From Chloroflexota bacterium (lineage in GTDB: Bacteria > Chloroflexota > Limnocylindria > Limnocylindrales > CSP1-4), in assembly GCA_003171255.1 (NCBI GenBank), contig PMYK01000041.1, forward strand, positions 1-57,538: 57,538 bases of DNA, in the 5' to 3' direction. This document shows positions 1 through 10,436 of the stretch, piece after piece. The translations under genes were made by a program, and so were the position numbers. Under the pieces are notes generated by a model. It was not told the DNA's origin and did not search any database. It saw only the letters and a program-made list of their open reading frames with translations. The stretch's first letter is position 1, and every line of letters begins with the position of its first letter.

Positions 1-697
1 GAGATGTAGGTGGCGGATAGGCTGCCGGTGGCGGATAGGGCGACGGTCAGGCCATTGGCTAAGGTATCGCCCGCCTTGAAGTTGATCGTCGAGCTCGTCG
101 GACTCGCTACTGGATCGGGTCCTAGATAGACAGCCCAGCCCGAGCTGGAGACTGTGACTGTTAGGTTGCCCGTGACTGCCGTGGCGCCCGCGGGAACGCC
201 GCCACGGCCGCTGACCGCGAAGGTGCGGGGTGTATTGGCACTGAGCTTGCCCGACAGGCCGTTGCCGGAGCGGGTGTCGAGCAGACGGGCGGGAGCGAGG
301 GGGTGGTATGTGGCGCCACTCGCATCGGGTGTGAAGTAGCCGGTGACGTCGAAGACGAGATCGGTCGTGTTGCCGGCCGTGGAGATGTAGGTGGCGGATA
401 GGCTGCCGGTGGCGGATAGGGCGACGGTCAGGCCATTGGCTAAGGTATCGCCCGCCTTGAAGTTGATCGTCGAGCTAGTCGGACTCGCTACTGGATCGGG
501 TCCTAGATAGACAGCCCAGCCCGAGCTCGAGCCTGTGACCGTGAGGTTGCCTGTGACGCTGGTAGCGTTCGCGGGAACGCCGCCACGGCCGCTGACCGCG
601 AAGGTGCGGGGTGTATTGGCACTGAGCTTGCCCGACAGGCCATTTCCGGAGCGGGTGTCGAGCAGACGGGCGGGAGCGAGCGGGTGGTATGTGGCAC
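1..697 (-). repeat. Tandem 381-bp (127-aa) coding repeats in the GH18 protein
   Basis: The block starting at base 1 recurs at base 382 with only scattered substitutions, giving a period of exactly 381 bp. Each unit encodes ATYHPLAPARLLDTRSGNGL and ends near LVFDVTGYF. One full unit and most of a second are in the window. Repeats with an ARLLDTR start are seen C-terminally in secreted proteins of Actinobacteria and Chloroflexi. The near-identity at DNA level points to recent duplication or gene conversion. Confidence 0.9.
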
Positions 698-2129
698 CGG
701 CCGACACAGGAGGGGGAGCAGGCGCCACTGGCGTCTGCAACTTGGCCGCGATGGTCTGGGTGAGATCGCCGTCCCCGTTGTTGTTGTCGTAGCCCAGGGC
801 CCAGATGCCGACTCCGCGGAGGTTCCAGGCGTCGATGGCGTCGAGCCTGGCACCCAGTGCCTGTGCGTCGTCGAAGTAGAGCTCCCGCCATGTCGCTTGT
901 GGGCCGTAATCCCCGGCCTGTCCGTAATATGCGGTCCAGGCGGTCTGCTCGACGGTGTCGTACAGCTTGCCAAGGTGCGCACTGTCATTCATGGCGGCCA
1001 GGCCGGCTGCCGTCGAGTAATAGACCGCGGCTGGTTGCCCGTATGTGGCGGGGTCCGCCGGCGGGGCGTTGACGGCATTGCTGGCGTTGGTCGACCAGGC
1101 ATGGCCATACCAGGGCAGACCGAGGATGATCGTCGAGGCCGGAGCCTGAGCTATGAACCTATTAACTGCGTCGGTCAAGTCATAGATCCACGGACTGGTC
1201 AGGGGATCGATCGACCCCGTGTTGCCCGGGCTCCCGCCCCGGAAGTCGTAGCCCATGATGAAGACCGCGTCCGCGGCTCCAGGAGCCAGGAGGTTCGCCA
1301 GGTCGTAGGTATTGGGCCGTCCGGTGGCGCAGAAGGTCAGCTCGTAGCCCGGGTGGACCTTGTCCAGCTCGGCCCGCATCGTCTTGACGAAGGCGACGTA
1401 GTTGTTGGACTGACCGGGCGCAATCGGCTCGAAGTCGAGATCGACGCCATCGGCACCTCGACGACCGACCTCTGCGGCGATCTGCTGGGCTGCGGTCAGG
1501 CTTGCCGTCGGACTCGAGAGGAGCGCCGTCTGTGCGGCAATGCCGGGGCCATCCCAGGCAAAGCTCTGGACCGTCAGCGCGACGCGTGTGCCATAGACAT
1601 GAGCGCTGTTGATCACCGACGTCATCGTCGAGCCGATCCAGCCGTTCCAGCCGTTGCCGGACTTGTTGAGGGTGCCGTCACCGTTGAGGTCGATGCCGAA
1701 GTAGGCGACCGTGGAAAGCGTGGTGTAGTCGAGCGTGCTGCCCAGCTCCCAGTAGGGCAGGAACCCGAGTACCTCACGACGCAGCGAGGTAGCGGCTGCG
1801 TTCGGCCTGACGGGGCTCGGACCGGTCAGATCGGGGGCCGCCGCAGCGCTGCCTTCGCCCGCCGGATTAGCCGCTGGCGCCATCCCGTCGACTGCGATCG
1901 AGTCGCCGGCGCGCGGTCGGAAGGGTACGGTCACCACGCCGCCCGGGCTGAACGAATACGTGTCGGAGGCGTGAGACAGCGCCTCCTGATACTGGATCGA
2001 AGGCGCGGTCGCCTGCGGTGCTGCGGTCGAGTCCGCTTTAGCGGGCGGAGTGGCAGCCAGAGCCGTGGTCGCAGCGAGAGCGATGGCGAGCGCGATCCGG
2101 AGCGGCGGCAGCGACACGCGGTCGAACAT
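1..2129 (-). CDS. Secreted GH18 family glycoside hydrolase with C-terminal repeats (partial)
   Basis: The minus frame is open from about 2129 to the left edge of the window, so the C-terminus is missing; it is absent from the ORF track because it has no stop. The N-terminus has a hydrophobic signal-peptide-like stretch (LPPLRIALAIALAATTALAA). A GH18 barrel follows, starting near EVLGFLPYWELG, and carries the DGVDLDFEPI motif, whose last acidic residue (about residue 231) is the GH18 catalytic glutamate. The family acts on chitin or other N-acetylglucosamine polymers, and this type resembles spore-cortex/YaaH-like members. From about residue 478 the protein consists of 127-residue ARLLDTR-type repeats. 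I chose the ATG at 2129 because GATGAGG sits 6 nt upstream; an in-frame ATG at 2141 is the alternative. Its place beside the export genes suggests a surface or secreted enzyme, but the substrate is unknown. Confidence 0.85.
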   Translation of the reverse strand, partial: MFDRVSLPPLRIALAIALAATTALAATPPAKADSTAAPQATAPSIQYQEALSHASDTYSFSPGGVVTVPFRPRAGDSIAVDGMAPAANPAGEGSAAAAPDLTGPSPVRPNAAATSLRREVLGFLPYWELGSTLDYTTLSTVAYFGIDLNGDGTLNKSGNGWNGWIGSTMTSVINSAHVYGTRVALTVQSFAWDGPGIAAQTALLSSPTASLTAAQQIAAEVGRRGADGVDLDFEPIAPGQSNNYVAFVKTMRAELDKVHPGYELTFCATGRPNTYDLANLLAPGAADAVFIMGYDFRGGSPGNTGSIDPLTSPWIYDLTDAVNRFIAQAPASTIILGLPWYGHAWSTNASNAVNAPPADPATYGQPAAVYYSTAAGLAAMNDSAHLGKLYDTVEQTAWTAYYGQAGDYGPQATWRELYFDDAQALGARLDAIDAWNLRGVGIWALGYDNNNGDGDLTQTIAAKLQTPVAPAPPPVSAGATYHPLAPARLLDTRSGNGLSGKLSANTPRTFAVSGRGGVPANATSVTGNLTVTGSSSGWAVYLGPDPVASPTSSTINFKAGDTLANGLTVALSATGSLSATYISTAGNTTDLVFDVTGYFTPDASGATYHPLAPARLLDTRSGNGLSGKLSANTPRTFAVSGRGGVPAGATAVTGNLTVTVSSSGWAVYLGPDPVASPTSSTINFKAGDTLANGLTVALSATGSLSATYI

Positions 2130-2449
2130 GGCAGTCCTCATCCGATCGCACGCCAACCCACTCTCTGTGCGGGCGGACGTCGATCCACACTGTTTCGATC
2201 TTTTGGCGAATGGCCGACCAGATGACTGGCGACTCAAGCGCCTTACGGTCAACCCGATGCTATTCGAGCGATGGCGCGAACCTTATCGGGCAACAGCCCC
2301 GCCCAATCCTAGCATCGACATGTGGGTGTTTGTCTACCGCCTGGCGGCACGCCGGCCGGGCGCGGGGCCGCCAACCGGTCAGAGGTACGTCAAAGCTGCC
2401 GTCCGGGTGCGGCTCGTTAGCGCGCCATATGCCGGTCGGTCGGCACGCG
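2130..2449. other. Intergenic region between wzt and the GH18 gene
   Basis: About 320 bp without a convincing gene. The short ORFs here have no domain character and no good ribosome site. I see no strong hairpin followed by a T tract. It must hold the 3' end of the exporter transcript and the promoter of the GH18 gene, but I cannot pick a clear -10 box. Confidence 0.5.
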
Positions 2450-3744
<1,295 letters not shown>

Positions 3745-3745
<1 letters not shown>

Positions 3746-4611
3746 CAGATCACGTCGGCGAAGGTCCGCTCGACGCGGCGGAAATAGGCCAAAGAGCCCA
3801 ACAGGACCAGCAGCGACGCCACAGCCGAAACCAGGATGAGGGCGTCGGGTCGATCGCCGCCGATGAGAGCCCAGCGAAAACCATCCACTACCCCGGTCAT
3901 CGGATTCAAGGCGAAGACCGGCTGCCATTTGGCCGGGATGAGCGTGCTCGTGTAGACCACCGGCGAGGCGAACATCCACAGCTGGACGAGAAAGGGCAGG
4001 ACGTACTTGACGTCTCGGTACCTGACGTTCACGGCGGAGAGGAAGGTGCCGACGCCGACGGCCGTCACCACAGCCATCAGTGTCAGGGCGGGCAGCCAGA
4101 CGATCGCCAGCGAAGGGACGACGCCGAAGAACAGCATGACCACGGCCAGCGCTCCCAGCGAGATCGTGAAGTCGAGCAGGAATGACCCGACCGAAGCGAA
4201 CGGCAGCAGCAGCCTCGGAAAGTAGACCTTGGTGATGACGGCTTCGCCACTGACCATGCTGTTCGAGGCGCCGCTCAGGCTCGAGGCGAAGAGCGTCCAC
4301 GGAACCAGGCCCGCAAAAACGAAGAGCGGATACGGGACGCCGGCCGGTCCGATGTTGGGCAACTGGCCCAGAGACACGGAGAAGACCAGCATCAGGAGCA
4401 CCGGCTGGAGGACAGCCCAGGCGGCCCCGAATGCCGTCTGCTTGTAGCGGACCTTGAGATCACGCCAGATGAAGAAGTAGAGGAGCTCGCGGTGGGCCCA
4501 AACCTCGCCCAGCCCGAGCTGGCGCCAGCCGTGGTGCGGTTCCAACACGACGACCTGACCGTCCCACACACTGGAGGCGGATCCCGTCTTGGGATTCTCG
4601 ATCAGCACCAT
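3745..4611 (-). CDS. wzm: Polysaccharide ABC exporter, permease subunit (Wzm/TagG type)
   Basis: This 288-aa ABC-2 permease has about six membrane segments (for example PVLLMLVFSVSLG, LLDFTISLGALAVVMLFFGV and LILVSAVASLLVLLG). The cytoplasmic N-terminus contains ELLYFFIWRDLKVRYKQT, a hallmark of the Wzm/TagG family just before the first helix. It forms the channel of the exporter with the ATPase gene that follows, to which it is coupled by a 1-bp TGATG overlap. An AGGAG lies about 12 nt before the ATG. The pair would export a completed polysaccharide built by the neighbouring glycosyltransferases. Confidence 0.93.
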
Positions 4612-4747
4612 TAGCGAAAACGGACTCCTCGTGGTCGGAAACGGAAACTAGTTGCTGCAGTGGGGAGCGACAGCCTTTGCCCTGGCATTATGGCGGCTTT
4701 GAGGGTCCTTAGGTGTTGAGCCGCCCGGCGCTAGAAGGCAGCCGAAG

Positions 4748-5863
4748 CTAGATCCTGGCGCGGACGAACTCAGTCAGTCGAGTCATTCGATCCAGCCAGG
4801 TGTGATCTCGTAGCGTGCGGCGCTGGCCGGCCTGGGCGATTAGGGCAGCCTCCGCAGGCCGGCCCAGGTAGAACGCGATCAGCTCAGCGCACTCCCCGGC
4901 ATCGCTGTAGGCCACTACTTCGCGACCGACTTCGAATAGCTGCCCCAGGTTCTGCTTCGCGTCAGTGATCAGGAGCGTCCCCATCCCGGTGGCTTCGTAA
5001 AGACGAAGGTTGTTGGCAAAGCCCTCGGCAACGTCGATGTGGGTGTTGATCGTGGCCGTCGATCGTCCCAGAACCTCGTACATCTCGCGGCCCCAGACGG
5101 CTGGATGGAGCGATGCCCTCAGGTCCGCAAGCTCCGGCCGGCTGCCATCCGCCGTCCAGATGTCGAGCCCCGTGCGGGCGGCTACCTCCCGCAACAACGT
5201 CACCCGCGAGGCGTGGTGTGGCGAGAGGCTACCCACGAACGAGACGCCAACGTCGCGGGCGTCGGTGCGGATACGGTCGAGCAGCGACGGCTCGAAGGCC
5301 AGGGGAAGCCACTCGGATGCGAATCCGAGGCCCCGAAAACGTTCGACGAGATTGGGCAGCGACGAGACCATCAGGCCGTAGCCGTCGGTCGTCCAGGGTG
5401 GCAGGGGCGCTGCGAGCTGACCGACGACGAGACGGACCTCGTCGCGGATCGCCCGCACGACTTCGGGCGGCACGAGGTCCACGCACTGGATATGCACGAC
5501 ATCGGGGCGATAGGAGCGGACCTGGGCCAGCAATGCGGTCCACATCCACCTGTCGGAGCGCTCACGCCGAAGCCACGGGACGAGGTGGCGCCGCAGCACA
5601 GGCTTCAGGCGCGCTGGTCGCGGCAGGGCCAGGCTGTGCTCGGCCGCCCACGCCCTTCGCAGAGGGGCCGCGTTGACGATCAGGTCGTCTGCCTCATGCC
5701 CCAGGGCGCGCAGTGCGCCGGCCTGGAATTGCGACTCACCGAACAGCTCGTCTGAGAGGCTCCCCTGGAGCTGTATGTAACTCTGTTTCGCCAACCCGGG
5801 ATTTCGGGCCTCGAACCGAGTCAGGACGCCCTGGTAGTAGTAATCGACGATCAGGAACCGCAA
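4748..5863 (-). CDS. Glycosyltransferase, CgeB-like (GT4-type fold)
   Basis: A 371-aa protein starting MRFLIVDYYYQGVL and ending in a C-terminal glycosyltransferase domain of the CgeB/Glyco_trans_1_2 type, recognisable from YEATGMGTLLITDAKQNL followed by EVVAYSDAGECAELIAFYL. It probably transfers a sugar during assembly of the exported glycan; donor and acceptor cannot be read from sequence. The start codon is TTG at 5863, supported by GAGG eight bases upstream. It lies between the sugar-nucleotide dehydrogenase gene and the exporter genes on the same strand. Confidence 0.8.
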   Translation of the reverse strand: MRFLIVDYYYQGVLTRFEARNPGLAKQSYIQLQGSLSDELFGESQFQAGALRALGHEADDLIVNAAPLRRAWAAEHSLALPRPARLKPVLRRHLVPWLRRERSDRWMWTALLAQVRSYRPDVVHIQCVDLVPPEVVRAIRDEVRLVVGQLAAPLPPWTTDGYGLMVSSLPNLVERFRGLGFASEWLPLAFEPSLLDRIRTDARDVGVSFVGSLSPHHASRVTLLREVAARTGLDIWTADGSRPELADLRASLHPAVWGREMYEVLGRSTATINTHIDVAEGFANNLRLYEATGMGTLLITDAKQNLGQLFEVGREVVAYSDAGECAELIAFYLGRPAEAALIAQAGQRRTLRDHTWLDRMTRLTEFVRARI

Positions 5864-5956
5864 TTGTCAGTCCTCACACTCCGGTGATCACGACCCGAGG
5901 CAACACGCCGGCGCAGACCACGCGCCGGCGCAGACCACGCGCCGCCCTTCGAGCGA

Positions 5957-7273
5957 TCACAAGATGCCGGACTCTGCCTTGTGAAGAGTCGGCGCCCCAA
6001 CAGCCTCGAAATGATAGCCAAGGGCCCTCATTCGCTCGCCGTCAAGAAGGCGCCTGCCGTCGATGACTATCGGAGCGGCCATGATCGTAGCCAGATAGGC
6101 CCAGTCCAAGTCGCGGAACTCGGGCCATTCGGTGCCGATCACAGTGACCCCGGCACCGGCAGCCGCGGATTGAGCGGAAGTCGCGACGATCAGTCCCGGC
6201 ATCTCATGCGCCGCATTGGCGTTTGCCTGGGGGTCGTAGCCGGCTACCTCGAAACCGCGCTCGAACAGCATCTGGGCCACTTGGAGGGCCGGCGATGACC
6301 TGGTGTCGTCCGTGCCCGCTTTGAAGGCAAGCCCGAGCATGGCCACGCGTCGGCAGCCAGGGGGCATGAGGTCGGCGATCCGGTTCGCGAAATGCAGCTG
6401 ATGGTCGGCGTTGGCCTCGGATGCTGCGGCTGTGACGTGCATGGCGAGACCGTAGCTCTTGCCTACGTTGGTGAGCGCACAGAGGTCCTTGGGCAGGCAA
6501 CTGCCCCCGAAGCCGAAGCTAGGCTGCATGTGGGTGCCGCCAATGCGCGGGTCGAGGCCTATGCCCTCGATCACCCTCGTGACGTCTGCGCCCAGGGCCT
6601 CGCACAAGACGGCCATTTCGTTGGCAAAGGAAAGCTTGAGCGCCAGGAAGGCATTCGCGCCGTTCTTGATCAGGTCTGCCTCGGCCATCCCGACCACGAG
6701 GAGCGCGCAGTTGCTGAAGTACAGAACCTCCTTGACCAGGGCGAGGGCGTCTGGATCGGCAGCGGGGAAGGTGCCGATCACGACCCGCGCTGGGTCGAGG
6801 AAGTCCTCGATAGCGTGGCCTTGCCGGAGGAACTCTGGGTTGGCAAACAGGCGCGAAGTGTCCCCTCCAAGCCACTCCGCCAAGGTCTCGCCGCTGCCGG
6901 CAGGGACGGTGCTTCTGATGACAACGGGCGTGCCGGATGCCGCCAGATCCGCTACGGAGCGGAGGGCGCTCTCGATCTGACGCAGGTCGCTGCTGCCGTC
7001 TTCGTAGATCGGCGTGCCGACGCACACCAGCAGCAGGTCGCTGCCCGGTGCCGGCGAGGCCATCGGGTGGATTCGACCCCTCGTCCCGGCGTCGGCATAT
7101 GCAGCGGCCATGCCGGGCTCGTGAATCGGAAGTGAGCCGGCGAGTAACGACTCGAGGCGATCGGCACGTGTCTCGACCAGATCGACCTCATGCCCTCGGA
7201 CTGCCAGGCCTACGGCGGTGGCCAGGCCGACATAGCCGGCGCCGATGACGGAGATACGGCGTGATCGTGACAT
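5957..7273 (-). CDS. UDP-glucose/GDP-mannose 6-dehydrogenase family protein
   Basis: This 438-aa enzyme oxidises the C6 alcohol of a nucleotide sugar to a uronic acid with two NAD+. It has the N-terminal Rossmann motif VIGAGYVGLATA, the central FANPEFLRQGHAIEDF, the catalytic-cysteine motif GFGGSCLPKDL and the C-terminal domain with AMLGLAFKAGTDDTRSSP. All are typical of the family at its normal length. UDP-glucose is the more common substrate but GDP-mannose cannot be excluded. I trimmed the listed ORF (477 aa) to the ATG at 7273 (MSRSRRISVIG) because the first 39 residues have no family similarity and would overlap the upstream gene. It indicates uronic acid in the polysaccharide. Confidence 0.92.
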   Translation of the reverse strand: MSRSRRISVIGAGYVGLATAVGLAVRGHEVDLVETRADRLESLLAGSLPIHEPGMAAAYADAGTRGRIHPMASPAPGSDLLLVCVGTPIYEDGSSDLRQIESALRSVADLAASGTPVVIRSTVPAGSGETLAEWLGGDTSRLFANPEFLRQGHAIEDFLDPARVVIGTFPAADPDALALVKEVLYFSNCALLVVGMAEADLIKNGANAFLALKLSFANEMAVLCEALGADVTRVIEGIGLDPRIGGTHMQPSFGFGGSCLPKDLCALTNVGKSYGLAMHVTAAASEANADHQLHFANRIADLMPPGCRRVAMLGLAFKAGTDDTRSSPALQVAQMLFERGFEVAGYDPQANANAAHEMPGLIVATSAQSAAAGAGVTVIGTEWPEFRDLDWAYLATIMAAPIVIDGRRLLDGERMRALGYHFEAVGAPTLHKAESGIL

Positions 7274-7316
7274 CTGATGGCTACCCAGCTCCCTACGTGA
7301 ATCCGGTCTGGGCCGG

Positions 7317-8288
7317 CTAGAGGCGCAATGATCTGACGGAAACGATAACGTGGCCGCGCCTGATCCGGCGCGCGAGCGTCCGCAAGTCATAGCGCGGACG
7401 TCGCCGGGTGCCTGATCGGGCCGTGGAAGGAGCGCGAGATCGAATGAGCCGTGCGGCAGATCTCAGCTCACGGAGGTAGCCGCCGTACAGCCACGCGCGA
7501 AGCCCTTTGTCCATCTCACCGTATGCGTCCAGACCCGGATCCCAAAGCCCCGGACCAACCGCCTTGAAGGCCTGAAAGTGGTAGAAGATCAGGGGCAGGC
7601 CGTCGACCGTTGGGGGCGTGGCCTTCAGGTCGATCCGGTATTGCATGAAGTTCCATGGCGCCAGGTCCACCCCGGGGTTTTCGATCACGTGGACGCCTGG
7701 CAAGGCAGGCCAGCTATTAAGGTAGCCCTGGTCGGCAAACTTGCCATCCTCGGCGCGGTCGAAGCACCAATCCAGGCACTGTCTGTGCCATCGTTCCAGA
7801 ACCGCCCGGCCGGCCGAATCGTTGCGGAAGGTCACCCAGGCCACGTTGTACGTCCCCCATACCGACAGCTCCTGCAGGCTGGGCGGATATCGATGCGGGA
7901 CGATGGCGACCGACGCGGCTCCAAGCTCGTCGAAGATCGGCTGAGGGCTCGAATAGAAGAGCAGATCAGAGTCCAGGTAAGTGATCGACTCTATATCGGG
8001 AACCCTGTCGAGCAGGTGCAGAGGCAGAGCCGGAGAGAGTGTGAAGTAGTACTCGACCGTCGATCGGTCTTGCTTCGCTTCAAGGAGCGCCGGATCGGCC
8101 TGCTCGAGGTCCGCTAGACGAACGGGCTGGAGAGATTCGAGCCCCAAGGCCGAGACGGCAGCGTGGACGTCGTCATCCAGGCACAGGGCCCACAGCGTGA
8201 ACTGTGGGCAGTGGCGAACCAGTGATTGATGCAGTGCGACGGCACGCGTCAAATAGTTGCTGTCGAAGTACGAGCAGAAATGGATCAC
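7317..8288 (-). CDS. Putative glycosyltransferase, GT8-like
   Basis: A 323-aa protein beginning IHFCSYFDSNYLTRAVALHQ. The N-terminal half has the nucleotide-sugar transferase layout, with the metal-binding DxD in YLDSDLLFYSSP (about residues 95-105) and a later DQGYLNSWP motif as in GT8/Gnt1-type proteins. It probably adds a hexose or related sugar to the glycan. The start is GTG, and GTGA forms a 4-bp overlap with the stop of the aminotransferase gene, so it is translationally coupled. The basic C-terminus (RSRAPSTARSGTRRRPR) may touch membrane lipid or be disordered. Confidence 0.75.
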   Translation of the reverse strand: MIHFCSYFDSNYLTRAVALHQSLVRHCPQFTLWALCLDDDVHAAVSALGLESLQPVRLADLEQADPALLEAKQDRSTVEYYFTLSPALPLHLLDRVPDIESITYLDSDLLFYSSPQPIFDELGAASVAIVPHRYPPSLQELSVWGTYNVAWVTFRNDSAGRAVLERWHRQCLDWCFDRAEDGKFADQGYLNSWPALPGVHVIENPGVDLAPWNFMQYRIDLKATPPTVDGLPLIFYHFQAFKAVGPGLWDPGLDAYGEMDKGLRAWLYGGYLRELRSAARLIRSRAPSTARSGTRRRPRYDLRTLARRIRRGHVIVSVRSLRL

Positions 8289-9463
8289 TGGGCGGGTCCG
8301 ACCCCGGCCGCAATTCCAGAAACGCTCTCAGACCACTCCAACAAAGCCTCGATGACCAGGTTTACGTCATCGTCCGAAAGGCTCGGAAAGATAGGCAGGC
8401 TGAGGATCTCCCCGGCGATCCGCTCAGTGACGGCGAGCTCGACGACTATTGGCAGTCGTCCAGCGTAGGCGGGCTGCATATGTATGGGGACCGGATAGTG
8501 GATCGCAGTAGATATGCCCCGCTCCAGTAGCCAGGCCATCAGTTCATCTCGACGGAACGATCTCACAACGTACTGATGAAATACGTGTTCGACACCCGAT
8601 GCGACGGCCGGCGTGGTTACAGCCGATCCGGCCAATCTGGCCTCGTAGCGGGCGGCTATGGCGCGCCGACGTGCATTATCTTCGTCGAGATATGGGAGCT
8701 TGGCTCGCAAGACGGCCGCCTGCAATTCGTCCAGCCGGCTGTTCATACCGACCACGGCACTCACATAGCGGTCCCGCCAGCCATATTGGCGAAGCTCTCG
8801 GGCCCGAGCCGCGAGTGCCGGGTCGTCCGTCGCCACCAGGCCGCCATCGCCAAGCGCCCCGAGGTTCTTCGTCGGATAGAAGCTGAAGGCCGCGATATCG
8901 CCCCACGTCGCCGCCAGGCGGCCGTCTTGTCTGGCTCCATGGGCTTGCGCGCAATCCTCGACGACGAACAGGCCGGCGCCACGGGCGATGCGCATGATCT
9001 CGCTCATGGCGGCAGGCTGACCATACAGATGGACCACGACGACGGCCCTGGGTCGCGCGCCACCCGGCCGCTGATCCGCAGCCAGCGCTTCCGCCAGGCT
9101 GGCAGGGTCAAGCGTGTACGTGTCGTCGACGTCCACGAGGATCGGGACCGCGCCGGTGCGCTCGACGCCGACGACCGTCGCCACAGCCGTGTTCGAAACG
9201 GTGTACACGGCATCGCCGGGTCCGACGCCCAGGGCCCGTAGCGCCAACTCGACGGCATCGGTCCCGCTGGCAACCCCTACGCCTTCGCGAAGACCGAGAT
9301 AACTGGCGAATTCGGCCTCGAAAGCCCTGACCTCCGGGCCCAGGATGTACCAGCCGCTGTCCAGCGCCCGCCGCATCGCGGAGTCGATCTCCGCCTGATG
9401 GAGATGGTAGTCCCGACCTGGCGACGACTGCGGGATGGCCGCGAGCGCACGCCGGTCAGACAT
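8285..9463 (-). CDS. DegT/DnrJ/EryC1/StrS family sugar aminotransferase
   Basis: A 392-aa PLP enzyme that usually transfers an amino group from glutamate to a keto-sugar nucleotide. The PLP lysine is in FSFYPTKNLGALGDGG, preceded by VVEDCAQAHGA, which carries the conserved aspartate, and by VYTVSNTAVATVVGVERTGA. The C-terminal domain with HVFHQYVVR and GISTAIHYPVPIH is typical of the family. The chosen ATG at 9463 (MSDRRALAAIP) overlaps the stop of the upstream epimerase gene by 8 bp. With that atypical epimerase it could form an amino or N-acyl sugar for the polysaccharide. Confidence 0.92.
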   Translation of the reverse strand: MSDRRALAAIPQSSPGRDYHLHQAEIDSAMRRALDSGWYILGPEVRAFEAEFASYLGLREGVGVASGTDAVELALRALGVGPGDAVYTVSNTAVATVVGVERTGAVPILVDVDDTYTLDPASLAEALAADQRPGGARPRAVVVVHLYGQPAAMSEIMRIARGAGLFVVEDCAQAHGARQDGRLAATWGDIAAFSFYPTKNLGALGDGGLVATDDPALAARARELRQYGWRDRYVSAVVGMNSRLDELQAAVLRAKLPYLDEDNARRRAIAARYEARLAGSAVTTPAVASGVEHVFHQYVVRSFRRDELMAWLLERGISTAIHYPVPIHMQPAYAGRLPIVVELAVTERIAGEILSLPIFPSLSDDDVNLVIEALLEWSESVSGIAAGVGPAQ

Positions 9464-10436
9464 ACCTGTCCATGTGTTTGCGATAGAACTCGAGCGTGCG
9501 AGCGAGCCCATCCTTTAGAGATACCCGCGGCTCCCACCCGATAGCTTCTCGGATGGATGCGTAGTTGGCGTAGTAGTCCCCGATGTCGATACGTTTGCGC
9601 TCGGCCGGGAAGCTCCGTGTTTCGGAAGTGCCCCCGCCGTTCACCTCGGTGAGCAGGCTGGCGAGATCGTGAAGGCTGATGACTTCAAGCCCTCCGAGAT
9701 TGAATGTCCGGCCATTCGCGGCTTCATCGCGAGCAGCGGACATGAATGCCTCGACCGCATCGTCCACATAAGTGAAGTCTCGCAGTTGAGAACCTTCCCA
9801 AACCTCTAACGGCTCCCCTCGAATCACCTGACGAATCCAAATCCCGAGAAATGTCTGGCGAGCATCGCAGACGCGCATGTGCGGACCATACGTGTTCGTG
9901 AGGCGAAGAGCACACGCGCGGATGCCGTACACGTCGTTGTAGAGGATGTGGTAGGCCTCGCCAGCCGCCTTGTTGATGCCATTGACGTCGACCGGCCGGA
10001 CGAGGTGCTTCTCGTCCACCGGCAAGTACTCCGGACGGCCGTAGATCTGGCGCGTGCTCGCAAAGATGATCTTGATGTCGGGATTGAACTTGCGACAGGT
10101 TTCCAGAATCGCCAGTTGCGCCCGACAGTTGATCTCCAGGTCTGTCTCCGGATCGGTCATCGAATCGAGATGACCCGTCTGCCCCGCAAGATTGAACAGG
10201 AGATCTTGACCGCGTATCAGGTAACGCAGACCGTGCTCGTCTCGAACGTCAGAGATGTTGATCGTGATCCTGTCGGCGAACTCCGAGACGTTGAACAGGT
10301 TTCCGCCGTACTCCGGGATCAGGCTGTCCACGATTGTGACTTCTGCGCCCTCGTCCAGAAGTCTTCTGGCAAGGTGTGAGCCGATGAAGCCGAGTCCGCC
10401 GGTGATGAGGACCCGCTTGCCGGTGAAATCGCTCAT
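9456..10436 (-). CDS. NAD-dependent epimerase/dehydratase (extended SDR) with atypical active site
   Basis: A 326-aa extended short-chain dehydrogenase with Rossmann motif ITGGLGFIGSHLARRLLDEG, the FASTRQIYG strand and the RDFTYVDDAVEAFM motif shared by sugar-nucleotide epimerases and 4,6-dehydratases. The usual catalytic YxxxK reads NGINKAAGE here: the lysine is kept but the tyrosine position is asparagine (codon AAT). It may belong to a divergent subfamily or use another general base. It overlaps the upstream methyltransferase stop by ATGA and the downstream aminotransferase start by 8 bp, so the three are probably one pathway. The product sugar is unknown. Confidence 0.85.
   Translation of the reverse strand: MSDFTGKRVLITGGLGFIGSHLARRLLDEGAEVTIVDSLIPEYGGNLFNVSEFADRITINISDVRDEHGLRYLIRGQDLLFNLAGQTGHLDSMTDPETDLEINCRAQLAILETCRKFNPDIKIIFASTRQIYGRPEYLPVDEKHLVRPVDVNGINKAAGEAYHILYNDVYGIRACALRLTNTYGPHMRVCDARQTFLGIWIRQVIRGEPLEVWEGSQLRDFTYVDDAVEAFMSAARDEAANGRTFNLGGLEVISLHDLASLLTEVNGGGTSETRSFPAERKRIDIGDYYANYASIREAIGWEPRVSLKDGLARTLEFYRKHMDRYV

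Noticed and set aside
684-2225. Plus-strand ORF of 513 aa
   Set aside because: It is antisense to the GH18 gene, whose frame has a signal peptide, catalytic motif and repeats; the plus frame has no domain character.
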